Assembly (NCBI GenBank): GCA_009760855.2
Contig: WPIO01000015.1
Span: forward strand, 2,711,001-2,775,000
Direction: 5' to 3'
DNA: 64,000 nucleotides
Source of the DNA: Cristatella mucedo
Lineage: Eukaryota > Bryozoa > Phylactolaemata > Cristatellidae
This document shows, in pieces, positions 55,036-64,000 of the stretch. Within the stretch, counting starts at the first letter, position 1. Every line of letters begins with the position of its first letter. The notes beneath the pieces are model-generated. The model saw only the letters and a program-made list of their open reading frames with translations. It searched no databases and had not been told where the DNA came from. The position numbers and the translations under genes were made by a program.

Positions 55036-55039
55036 AATG

Positions 55040-55800
55040 CTGCGTTCCGCTACCATTAGCACACAGGCGTGTGTTGGTGCTGCACCTACAAGCCGCTGGC
55101 GGTCCATTGGTTATAAGGTTCAGAGCGTCACCGATATTTGTTGGCAAGAACGAGCGCCGATACGAGCGCTAGGGTTTGCCGCCTGAGGACGTCCGTGAAG
55201 AGGCCGCTACAACGAGTTTGCAGACATACATCCGGTTCATAATGATTTCATAATTTAGGAACCTAAACCCTAGCAATTGTCATAAATAACCTTGCCCGTT
55301 TAGCACGCTGACGTTCCATTATATTTGTGCGCGTGTACATTTGTGTCTGTATGCATGTGCGGTAAGTCCGAATGGGCACGTAGTGTATACGTCTACCTCC
55401 TTCATGACTCAAGAGAGTCGCGCAGACGATGACACGTGATAACAGGCGACCATGACACTGCAGGTTTCCCATGACACACTCAAAGGCTAACCGGCCTTCC
55501 GTGCTCACTCTGTGAAAATTTATCTTCGTTTCATCTCGCCGTAGGAACCGCAGGGTACCACCCATAAGGGCCCAGCAATTGCCGTGACGAGAAGGTTAGT
55601 TTTTAGGTTCTGTTTAAATTTACTCTTTAAATTAAACTCTAATTACACTCTAAATTAAATTCATCGCTGAGTGACTTTCCTGCAGCGCCACAGGGAAGAA
55701 ATGAGCAGCGTAACTCGACCAGGAGGACGGCGGAAGAGTTATTAAGCTATGAATTGGCAAAAAATAAGAGCAGAGTGCAAAGCAAGCGGCCCGAGTCTTC
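55040..55800. other. No recognised gene
   Basis: A 100-codon frame on the - strand (55263-55565) shows no known domain. AATTAAACTCTAATTACACT-type near repeats occur at 55617-55665. Confidence 0.5.
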
Positions 55801-55804
55801 AGCA

Positions 55805-55975
55805 GAGTGAATAAATCTTAGCTGATTTAACAGCCTCGTTCGTATAGCGGCAGAAGAGCCTTATCGGCTGTCGCTACTACTTGCAGTTGGCAATACAGAG
55901 TTGCCCAGCTGCAGGAGTCGAACCCACGGACCTCGGTGGTGAAGAGCGAGGATCATGCCTCATGGGCTATCACGG
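55805..55975 (-). repeat. SINE-B copy
   Basis: On the - strand there is a B box GGGTTCGACTCC (complement of 55913-55925), then CTGCAGCTGGGC, CTGTATTGCCAACTGCAAGT, GATAAGGCTCTTCTGCCGC and the tail GCTGTTAAATCAGCTAAGAT. It aligns along its length with 15655-15830. Confidence 0.8.
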
Positions 55976-55979
55976 TTAT

Positions 55980-56870
55980 CCCTTCTGCTAATGGCTACCC
56001 TGTCAATGGCTCAAGAGAGGCTCAAAGGGACCGTATGAACGTATACCGCACCGACTCGATATGTTGCTTGAGACTCTCGGTTGGTCACTGTGGTTTGAGC
56101 ACGTACAGTATACCTCGTTACACCAACATGGCTATCACGGCTTCCCAGTTGAGGGAAGGTAGTCAGTTCGATGCGCGAGAACTGCGACGGTGAACTATAA
56201 ACACGAACGAGCAATTTCTTAAAGATCTCACGCAGGGTCATAGGATAGCTAGCCATCTTTCGAAGCGCTTCACATGCGCTCGGGAAAAGAAGCCTGTCAA
56301 GCCCTGTCGACCTCACTGCCACTAGGACTCGCATAGTCACATATGCCACTGGGACTCGCAGGATTTCTTAACTGAGAGAAAAGGCTCGTGCGTTTCCGAT
56401 AGATAATCCCGTAGCCAGGGAAGCCGGACAGGCCGACGCCGCGCGCGCGCGATTTTCAGCTCAGCTCAGCTGCGTACGAAGCAGCAGAAGCGTCATCGCT
56501 CTGGTTTCGTGCGAGAATTGTCGGTGCGCGGTCAGCGCGGGCCCGTTAACTGAGAGGATACGCGGCTAAATATCTTGAACTGCAAGACCAATCGTAGCGA
56601 TCCTATCGTCTAGGACAAGCCAGACCCGGAAGCCCGATGGGGGGGGGGCGGGGCGGGGCGGTTTAGCAATAGGCTCTAAGCGTGTAGCTCTGGCGATAGT
56701 GTACAATATGTCGCGGGCGCATTTCGCCGACCCTGGTGCGGCATTGTGGGAACATCCGTCGAGTTACCCTGAGAACCGCTCTAGAGCACAGCGGATAAAG
56801 TGGTCCGTAGCTCGTACGCAGCACTGAGCAGCGGTGCAGTTTGTCTGGACGATGTCCCGCGATATTCCTC
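55980..56870. other. No recognised gene; start of GC/CpG-rich region
   Basis: CpG density rises from about 56440 (CGCCGCGCGCGCGCGATTTT). A 10-base G run lies at 56639-56648, followed by GGGGCGGGGCGG, a GC-box-like cluster. This could be distal promoter sequence of CADPS or of an unseen divergent gene. Confidence 0.45.
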
Positions 56871-56873
56871 CGG

Positions 56874-56918
56874 CAGCCCATCCACAATGCGAAACTCGTT
56901 CGCATTGTGGATGGGCTG
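56874..56918. repeat. Perfect 20-bp hairpin, 5-base loop
   Basis: CAGCCCATCCACAATGCGAA (56874-56893) is followed by ACTCG and then its exact reverse complement (56899-56918). It is a complete, uninterrupted palindrome in GC-rich sequence upstream of CADPS. Confidence 0.97.
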
Positions 56919-56919
56919 T

Positions 56920-57740
56920 CTCTCTCCGCTTCGTCCGACGAAAAATTCGCTCCGAAAATTTCGTTCGTTTTCGTTCCGTTCTTCGCTCCGACGAAACGTC
57001 CGACGAGTCGGCCAAGCCGGTCAAGGGCCAGGGTCGTTCTTTCTCGGCGACGGCGCTCTATGGGCGGACCGACCGTCCGCGGAGCTGGGTCGAAGTTGCG
57101 AGCCGGCGCGAACCTGGCGGCTAGGCACGCGCGCTGGCCGCGCACTCCGCTCGCGGCCGGCGCGTGTGAACTGCGCTCGAATGCCACGCCCGCTGACTGA
57201 TCGCTGGGAAGGTGGTGGGCGGGTCGTGACGCAGGCCCCTGCGACTCGTCGCCGCACCGGCACCGCCGCCCGCGCGGAGGTCGACTAATGGTGGGAGCGA
57301 GGGCGCGTGGAAGCTCGGAGTCTCGGGCTGCTGAGACGCGCTCGCCGCAGACGACTGCACGTTCGTCTGCGCGTCCGTCCGTCGCCCTGCGTCGTCATCG
57401 CGAGCAAAATCCCGAGGCCGCCGCCGCGGCAGCCACCGAGGAGCCAAGCGTTCCGCCAGCAGCGAAGCGACAACTCTCGGCGATCATTCCCGGATGACCG
57501 CTTAACCCCCCCCCCCCCCGCGCGATGTCCCGTTACTCTCACCCCCTGATGTTCCTTAACGTGTATAGCGACGCAAGCATAATGCAAACGTCGCGATCGG
57601 GTACTTTTGGCGCCACTAAACTCGAATTCTGCGCTTTATGCTGATAGACTTTTCAGGCAGGCCAGCGTAAAGCTCGGGCCGATTTCCGGCAGTTTCATGT
57701 TCGTGCCGCGCGCTTTTCTGACTCAAATCGTGTCGATGTA
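56920..57740. other. GC/CpG-rich block with overlapping open frames
   Basis: All frames on both strands are open for 70-174 codons because of base composition. The predicted peptides are low-complexity Arg/Pro/Ala. A 14-base C run lies at 57506-57519. I find no domain. It is best read as CpG-island-like non-coding DNA, but a GC-rich 5' exon cannot be excluded. Confidence 0.5.
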
Positions 57741-57744
57741 CCTC

Positions 57745-58135
57745 GTTCGTGCGAACCTCAAATCCTTTGCACACCGTGCCTTTAGTTCGTAAGTTTCCAA
57801 AGCCAGGAACTCACTCGCGACTGACGTCGCGACATCCCCCTGACTTGGCGGCATTAAAAAGAAGCAAAAGCGCACGTGCTTTTGACAGCATTTGGTGGGT
57901 CCTTGTGATTGGTCCTTTATGTGCGTGCTAACACTGTGCGTGCTACCACTGACCACATGTACATGTTGACATTGTGCATATCCCCTCTTACTCCGTTTTA
58001 GGTTTATTGATATCAGGCATTTTACCACTAACCGTTAGACCATGCTCCAAGCGAATGCCTTTACAGTATATTTTAATTGCGTAGAAGGAGATACAGTTCT
58101 CTGAGGGGGCTATGCAGACGTATTCTCATAATTAG
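57745..58135 (+). mobile_element. LINE-1 3' end, diverged
   Basis: GCGAACCTCAAATCCTTTGC, ACACCGTGCCTTTAGTTCG, TTTGACAGCATTTGGTGGGT, CCTTGTGATTGGTCCTTTAT, GAGATACAGTTCTCTGAGGG and a weak TATTCTCATAATTAG tail. Divergence is higher than in copies at 34-44 kb, similar to the 3430-3790 copy. Confidence 0.8.
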
Positions 58136-58139
58136 TTAG

Positions 58140-58598
58140 TTTTTCAAATACGTACGGACTTTGGTCAACGTAGGCCCACCCTAGGTTCGCAGCGTAAGGG
58201 GCATGCCGGTTGGCTCGCCGCCGCCACCCAAGCCCGCTTGTGATAGGGCAGCTCCTATCACGATCGCGTTCAGCCACGCCCATTCACTTGATCCCGTACG
58301 TTGCCCGCTCACGTCCTCCTGCTCTGACCAACTTCAGGATTCAGAAAAGTCTCCGCGGCCGGACTTGTGCGAATTTCAAGCTTTGCCTGGCAAAAATTAA
58401 ACAAATTGACGAAGAGCCTCATTCTTACCGTGAATTGTGTACACATATTCTCTCACGCTTCGGATTCCGCGAGGCGGCACGGTCGGCCACGCAGTAATTG
58501 GGAGTACGGGAAAACTCGAAAGCAGAGGTACCTCGAAGTCTGAAGCGAAAGCAAGAAATATCTGCCGCAAACGTCTTTTCAAACCCGCAGTGTTCTGC
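58140..58598. other. No recognised gene
   Basis: Open frames run through on both strands, but no domain is recognisable. Confidence 0.5.
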
Positions 58599-58682
58599 GA
58601 GAAATCCCGAGACTGTTTCGAAAAATCCCCAGACTGCTGCGAGAAATCCAGAAACTGCTGCGAGAAATCCCGAGACTGCTCG
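58599..58682. repeat. 21-bp minisatellite, four units
   Basis: Units GAGAAATCCCGAGACTGTTTC-type at 58599, 58620, 58641 and 58662 differ by a few bases each. The 21-bp period keeps frame: the + strand frame reads a seven-residue repeat (EKSRDC-type) and the - strand frame reads 'QSRDFSQ'-type repeats. There is no evidence that either is translated. Confidence 0.92.
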
Positions 58683-58865
58683 GAGGCCGGAACTCGCGAT
58701 CGCGACAGCGGAGTGGGCGGCGACTTCAGCGCTCGAATACTCGATACCTCTGTATTTACCTCAAGGCAGGACTCACGAGATTTCTCATTCCGCTTTAATG
58801 TAGCCACCGATGTAGCCGCAAGAAATGAGATTGGCTACACGTGGCGGCTAAGGTTAATGGTAAAA

Positions 58866-59003
58866 ATAATAATAATAATAATAATAATAATATTGCACTT
58901 GATAAAGCGCCCTCAGAGAATTCAATCTCTTTCTAGGCGCTTTACATTTTCTGCAAAGGGAAATGCAATTGAATGGTGAGTAATAGCATGCTTGATAGAC
59001 AAG
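58866..59003 (-). mobile_element. LINE-1 3' terminus
   Basis: An (AAT)n tail of about 26 bp, then TATTGCACTTGATAAAGCGC, CCTCAGAGAATTCAATCTCT, TTACATTTTCTGCAAAGGGA and AATGCAATTGAATGGTGAGT, ending within the UTR near TGATAGACAAGG. Confidence 0.9.
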
Positions 59004-59269
59004 GTTCCTCATTCAACACTTCCGGCGCTCTTCGTTAAAAGTGAGGTGTAGCGGCCTCCGCTCCACGTCGGTAAATAACTAGTCAACGCAAACGTAGCAC
59101 TCGTAGCGGCGACACTCCTTGCTGACGCGCGACGAATAAACGGTAGAGCCCTGAACCCCGGAATGGAGGCTAGCAACCTCTGCGCGTGCGTCATCAAACG
59201 CACGCAGACATGCCGACAGCAGCGCGACACGGCCGGCAACGAAGAGCGCCCCCTATCTCAAGCCGCATC

Positions 59270-59435
<166 letters not shown>

Positions 59436-59614
59436 AGTCTGTTCGACAGCGGCGACGGAGGATTACCGGCGCCTACGCGGCAGCCATTGCATACAACAGC
59501 TCTCGCTCAGTGCAAAGCCTAGGGCACACCTCACTGCCTACTACACGGCCTCGGCTTTTATCCTGCCTAATCACGGATTATCAAGCAGCAGCCGATTCCA
59601 GGCCGTAATAATTC

Positions 59615-59755
59615 GGAAAACGAAATAATAATTATTATCTATTATAATAATTATTAATTATATATATATAATATAATATAATATATTAGTATATATATAT
59701 ATAGTTATTAATAATAATTATTAATTAATTAATTATTATAATTAAAATCTCGGCA
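59615..59755. repeat. AT-rich self-complementary patch
   Basis: Composed of AATAATAATTATTAT, TATATATATAATATAATATA and TTAATTAATTAATTATTATA words, almost all A/T and repeatedly palindromic. It separates the (TA)n region from the CpG-rich promoter. Confidence 0.9.
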
Positions 59756-59759
59756 GTCA

Positions 59760-61173
59760 AAACTTACTTAGCACTTAGCGTGCGCCGCTTCAGTACGAAC
59801 GGTCTCTCTGCCGCGAGCAGCGCGGCCGCCAAAAGCCAACGCGCCATCAAATATTGTCCGTCCTGTTCTCAACGCTCAGGCTCAGAACGGACGCCGTCGC
59901 CGCTGTCGGCGCGAGCACCCTGTAGTGCGCTGGGTCGCTGGCGCCGGATTGCGCCAGCGCAGGCGAGACTGGCACGCCCGTTTCAACGGCGGCGAGCTAA
60001 ATCAGCCAAAACAGGACTCGAATTCATTATCTGTGGTTCCTGAAATGTAATGGCTAGGAACCGATTACGCGACAATCTATGGCCGAGGCCGCATAGCAGC
60101 CGGCGTCTCGCAAAAAAGGCAGTCCGATACGCTCCCGGAGTTGGGCGTTGCATTTTTGAGCTCATTTGGGCTCTAGGCCACGGAGCCGTTGTCAGTGTCG
60201 TGGACTTCGTTAAACGCCAGCAACCCTCCGTTGCTGTAAAACAAACGCGCCTCCGTTGTGTATAAGGATTCGTTGTCTATCTTAAGTAGGGGGCGCTCTT
60301 CGAAGCAGCCCCGCGTTACGCCGCCGCCGTCGGCATACCGGCGTGCATTTGCTCTGCACCTGCAAGTCGCTCGCCGAGTGGCTCAGGTGTCGCCTCAGTT
60401 ATGTCATCGCGCTACGGCTGAGACGAGCGCCGCCGCCGCTACAAGCGTAGCCGCTTTAGAGCGGCCTGTCGGGATGCGGATGCCGCGCGCGCACTGCGCT
60501 CGTAGCTCGGTCGAGCCTCCGGCTTCGTGTGGCCGCGCGTGCGGCGGTCCACCGCCGCGCCGTCGCCTACGTCGCCGCCGCGGCGCGAGTCCGGCGGATC
60601 CGGCGTTCTGTGTCCTACGCCGCGGCAGCGGCGCTCAGGTCGCGCCGCGGTCGCTGCCGATACCGTCTGGCGACGGCCGCGAAGGGCCTCGCGATCCATC
60701 GAGCGAGGCCGCGGCGGCGGCCGCCGCAGCGCCTACCGGTCGAGTCTGGTACGCCCACGCGCCCCACCCCGGAGGCGGATGTGCGAGAGTAAACAAACGC
60801 GTCCTAGCGCGTCGCGCCGCCGCGCATGCGGTCCGCCTCTACCGCCCGCCGTCGAACGATTGGACATTCTCTCTCTCTCTCGCTCCCTCTCTGTCGAACG
60901 TAAATCGCAAGCCCGACGCAGAAACACTCGGCGCATCGGTGGTACGAGCATCCGCGAAGATCGCTGCTCTGTCCTTAACGTCACCGCCGGCAGCCGGAAA
61001 CTAGTGGCGCTATCGACTCGGTTCTCGGCGGCGGCGGCGCGTATCGACTATTGGACACAGCGGCGGCGGCGGCACCTGTTCGCCGCGCGCGCCGCCAATC
61101 CTTGCAAGTGGGCGAGTACGCAGTCACGCTCCGCGCTTATGAGGCCAAAGCTTAGCCACAGGGTCAGTTAGCG
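59760..61173 (+). promoter_or_regulatory. CpG-island-like promoter / 5' UTR region of CADPS
   Basis: Sharp change from AT-only DNA to GC- and CpG-dense sequence (GCCGCCGCCGTCGG, GCGGCGGCGGCGG words), continuing into the coding exon. A CTCTCTCTCTC pyrimidine tract lies at 60869-60895. No TATA box is obvious. Open frames here (e.g. 60258-61004 and 60527-61171) are Arg/Ala/Pro-rich in all frames and lack domains. An in-frame TAG at 61153 precedes the CADPS start codon. The transcription start cannot be placed by eye. Confidence 0.6.
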
Positions 61174-62229
61174 ATGCTAGAATCATCCAGCGAAGACGAC
61201 GTGGATGAAGTCAGCGAGCGGCTCTCGCTGAAGAGCGAGGTCAGCGGCGGCGGCGGCGGCGGCGGCTGCCAGCTGGGCGCGAGCTCTAATACGAGCCACT
61301 CGGCTCACAGCGGAGGCAGCAGCGGCAGTCCTGCACATACGGAAAGCTATGGGGGACACAGCAGCAGCAGGGCCACGAGCTTCGAGTGTCGCGACAAGAA
61401 CTCGTTCGACACGGCCAGCATCAACAGCGGCGGCTATGGCGCGCCGGTCGTCGCCGTGGCGGCGGCGACGACGAACGGAGCCCACTCTCGGTCGAGCAGC
61501 GTGCGCAGCACGAGCAGCCCGCGCACCGGCCGCGGCGGCGGCGTCGGCGAGGTGGCCTTCGGCGGCGGCGGCGGCGGCGGCGTCGTCGCCGCCCGGCCCG
61601 CTAGTCCTAGCGCATCGGTGATCAGCGAGCGGGAGCGCGAGGAGCTGGAGAAGCTGGCGCTCGAGGAGGAGGATCGGCGGAAGCGGCTGCAGATCTACGT
61701 GTTCGTGCTGCGCTGCATCGCCTTCCCGTTCAACGCCAAGCAGCCGCAGGACATGCAGAGGCGCCAGACGAAGGTGGGCAAGCAGGACTTGCAGAGAATC
61801 AAGGAGCGCTTCGCGACGTTCCTTAGCGGCAAGACGGCGATCATGGCGGACGAGGCGTTCAAGAATGCCGTGCAGAGCTACCACGAGGCGTTCCTCAAGA
61901 GCGACCGCGTCGCCAACATGGTTCGCAGCGGTGCGTGCTCGGCGAGTGACTTCAGGGACGTATTCAAGAACAACATCGAGAAGCGAGTGCGAAGTCTGCC
62001 CGAGATCGACGGACTGAGCAAGGAGACGGTGCTGAGCTCGTGGATGACCAAGTTCGACGCGATCTATCGGGGCGAGGATGGAGACGTTGGAGGCGGTGGA
62101 GGCCGGGGGCAGGGCCGAGCAGCCGCTGCTAATGAGCTGATCCTGAGCAAGGAGCAACTGTACGAAATGTTTCAGAACATTCTCAACATTAAGAAGAACG
62201 AACACCTTGTGCTGTACAATACGTTGCAG
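61174..62229 (+). CDS. CADPS: CADPS/CAPS (calcium-dependent secretion activator), first coding exon
   Basis: It encodes residues 1-352 of a CAPS orthologue. CAPS is a cytosolic, membrane-associated priming factor for Ca2+-triggered dense-core vesicle (and some synaptic vesicle) exocytosis, acting with PI(4,5)P2 and SNAREs. The start is chosen because '[13 protein letters not shown]' matches the acidic CAPS N-terminus and an in-frame stop lies 7 codons upstream. Residues ~24-142 are a low-complexity Gly/Ser/Ala region (two Gly runs from GGC repeats). From residue 144 the family sequence is strongly conserved: '[18 protein letters not shown]', '[17 protein letters not shown]', '[20 protein letters not shown]', '[20 protein letters not shown]', '[20 protein letters not shown]' and '[20 protein letters not shown]'. 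The exon ends after 'YNTLQ' at CAG|GTGAGG, phase 0. C2, PH and MUN domains must lie in exons beyond the window. The open frame continues 50 codons past the donor into a Cys run, which is intron. Confidence 0.95.
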
Positions 62230-62235
62230 GTGAGG
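62226..62235 (+). promoter_or_regulatory. Splice donor of CADPS exon 1
   Basis: GCAG|GTGAGG is a strong consensus 5' splice site. It falls exactly where protein similarity to CAPS ends ('LYNTLQ') and leaves phase 0. Conservation stops at once beyond it. Confidence 0.9.
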
Positions 62236-62290
62236 GACCGATCGGACCGGAGGCTTTTTAGTTTGCCCAAGGCCTGCTGCATGAGATCTC

Positions 62291-62317
62291 GCTGCTGCTG
62301 CTGCTGCTGCTGCTGCT
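62291..62317. repeat. (GCT)9 trinucleotide repeat
   Basis: Nine uninterrupted GCT units just inside intron 1. If the donor were skipped, it would encode a poly-Cys run. Confidence 0.95.
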
Positions 62318-62747
62318 ATGCGCTTGCCAGGCTTCCCGTGTCTTTGACCTGCAGCTTTTTCATCCAACCAACCGCTGCGTAGCATTTCTATGCAGCCGCC
62401 GAGACAGGCCGACGTTTTCTGTTCTGGAACCATCTGCCAATAGTGACCGAAAGTTGCTTGCCTCTACCAAGCGCTTTCTAGAGCTGCTTGTCTAGCCGAG
62501 CCTCATTTGTGATACACTCAAGGACCATCCAAATGTTAAATTAACGATTTTCCAATTGCTAGCTGGACTGAACTGCTGGAGGCCATCTATTAAGCAGGCG
62601 GCGGCTGCCATATAGCTGCCGACGGCTGCTTGAGCAGGCGACCGTGGGTGCCTTGTAAAAATGGCAAAATGTTGCCCCGGGTTGTAATTGGATGGGTAAT
62701 CAGAAGGTGCTGTGACAACTGTTTGTGATAATGGTGACACGAAAGCA

Positions 62748-62870
62748 GTGTGTGTGCGTGTGTGCGGGTGCACGCGCGTGCGTGCGCACGTGCTTGTGTG
62801 CGTGCGTTTGCACGTGCGTGTTTGTGCGTATTTGCATGTGTGAGCGCGTGTGTGTGTTTGTGTCAGACAG
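62748..62870. repeat. GT-rich imperfect microsatellite
   Basis: Alternating TGTG, TGCG and CGTG words over about 120 bp within intron 1, with potential Z-DNA character because of the purine-pyrimidine alternation. Confidence 0.85.
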
Positions 62871-64000
62871 GCAGATTGATGTAAGTGAATGAACGTGCAG
62901 AGAAAGAGATGAAGGGTCTTGCTGCTATGCTCATGCATATCCCCACTGTATCCCACTTGGCGGTTTCACTGGCATTTTTTGTATCAGTGGGGGCCTAGCT
63001 TGCAGTCAAATGTCGATTTGTGCTTTGGATGGTTTGTTTTGATATATGATGACAATGGTTGCTGATCAGCAGGGCTGAGTCGTCTTCATATCCCCGAGTG
63101 ACCCAGCTGAAGGCACCGTCCAAACAGGCATCGGCGTTCTCGTGACACTCGCTGTGACGTCCATAGCCATTGCCCTGCTAAGGCGTACCGAAGGGAATCT
63201 GCCATCTCATCTTGGTGCCGCGATGGCTCACTCGGTGCCAGCCTGTGTAGCTGTCTGCTTGAACCTAGAAATGCAAAAGCCAGGGTGGAAGGCGACTGCA
63301 AATTTTTGTTTGGGCAAGGTCTAATTTTCACCCTCCCCCCTTTTAAAGGGTTAGCCCTCTTTAATGAATTCCGTACCATACTTCTGCTACAGTGCTTATT
63401 TTTAAACTCTCTTTGCAGTGCTACAAACCTCAGCATCTAGCTAGCCGGCTGTAACCTGTAACCTTAGGTGCAGAAAGTCTGGTGCAAGTTTGTATGTGTT
63501 TTTCTGTCTGCAGGTTGACTAACTAGGGATCTCACACACGAGCTTGCATGATACTCGATGCGTTGCCACTGTAGGAACCGAGTCCACTTTCTCAGTTTTT
63601 TGCAGTGTTCTGGTCGATGCCAACCTGGGTCGAAAGAAGAACACTGCGCACATGCTCTCGAAAGCTGACAATAGTCGTCCTATCGCGCACTTTCTTAGCC
63701 CATCAGGCTGTACCTAGACATTCAAAGTTCTGCACTGGCCTTGGGTCGTTCAGAATTTCTTGCATTGAGGCAGCAACATCTGCCAAATCCCAGCAACCAC
63801 TGCAGCTTCCAGCGCTGCTGCTTCCTGCGCTGCTGTCATCGGCAGTGACCGTGTCCCTCACCTACGCTATCCTTCGGTGAGAGATTGGTGCAGCTGCTCC
63901 ATCTTCTTCACCAGAGAGCTTCCTGCTTGCACAGGCTTGTGTGTGCATGGGTGTGTTTTCGTGCACCCTTTTGTGCACGCCGGTCTGTATTAACCTTCAC

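Larger units (their letters stand above)
62230..64000 (+). other. CADPS intron 1 (partial)
   Basis: No sequence resembling the next CAPS coding segment was found, so the intron continues past the window. It contains a (GCT)9 trinucleotide repeat about 60 bp after the donor (62291-62317), a GT/GC-rich imperfect microsatellite at 62748-62870, and no LINE or SINE copies that I recognise. Short open frames (e.g. 63086-63436 -, 63605-63880 +) have no known domain. Confidence 0.75.

Noticed and set aside
56663-57288. Overlapping 162- and 174-codon frames on both strands
   Set aside because: Same composition artefact. Part of their mutual similarity comes from the perfect palindrome at 56874-56918.
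60258-61171. 248- and 214-codon open frames just upstream of CADPS
   Set aside because: Several frames on both strands are open because of CpG-rich composition. The peptides are low complexity, and neither frame shows conserved motifs or a plausible splice pattern.
61183-62433. 416-codon open frame on the - strand opposite CADPS exon 1
   Set aside because: It is the antisense shadow of a GC-rich exon: Ala/Arg/Leu-rich with no domain, while the + strand matches CAPS strongly.

Overview
This window is nuclear DNA from an invertebrate animal. It holds one clearly recognisable host gene part, the first coding exon of a CADPS/CAPS orthologue (calcium-dependent secretion activator) on the + strand at 61174-62229, ending at a clean GT splice donor. 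Most of the remaining 60 kb is dispersed and decayed repetitive DNA: non-LTR retrotransposons, LTR retrotransposons, a hAT transposon relic, two tRNA-derived SINE families, tandem repeats and microsatellites. The spliced, CpG-rich gene, the L2/CR1-type LINEs and a 28S rDNA D2-domain fragment all fit a metazoan. A lophotrochozoan is plausible from the shape of the GC-rich D2 region, but I cannot prove the phylum from reading alone.

Layout. 0-8.8 kb: SINE-A copies, a ~112-bp tandem repeat interrupted by a LINE-2 tail, LINE-1 3' ends, and a (TA)n foldback. 8.8-12.9 kb: a Gypsy-type pol relic on the - strand (retropepsin, RT), then a 701-bp tandem unit in A-B-A-B-A arrangement, then an inverted second piece of the retropepsin. 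12.9-22.3 kb: SINE-B copies, LTR-like dispersed repeats, a second copy of the Gypsy pol segment, a ~130-bp tandem array and a segment present three times. 22.3-30 kb: on the - strand, a broken Gypsy element (gag near 26 kb, RT end near 23 kb, integrase near 22.5 kb), a Copia integrase scrap and another gag/LTR-like piece. 30-44 kb: many LINE-1 3' ends in both orientations, one with a nested LINE-2, then a 28S rRNA fragment joined directly to a LINE-1 3' end. 44.6-47.7 kb: mostly unrecognised DNA. 47.7-51.3 kb: the best LINE-2 copy, flanked by inverted fragments. 52-55 kb: a LINE-1 relic and a hAT transposase pseudogene. 56-62.4 kb: the GC/CpG-rich region leading into CADPS exon 1. 62.4-64 kb: intron 1.

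Two LINE families dominate. LINE-1 here (my label, not mammalian L1) ends in (ATT)n. LINE-2 ends in a TTACA/CATTA-type repeat. The 3' end of the tRNA-derived SINE-A resembles the 3' end of LINE-1, which suggests SINE-A is mobilised by LINE-1 machinery. No transposable element seen here has an intact full-length reading frame. I found no CRISPR array, operon or prokaryotic system, and no convincing new host system. The unusual items are structural: perfect palindromes, nested insertions, a head-to-head retroelement around a tandem array, and an rDNA-LINE junction.
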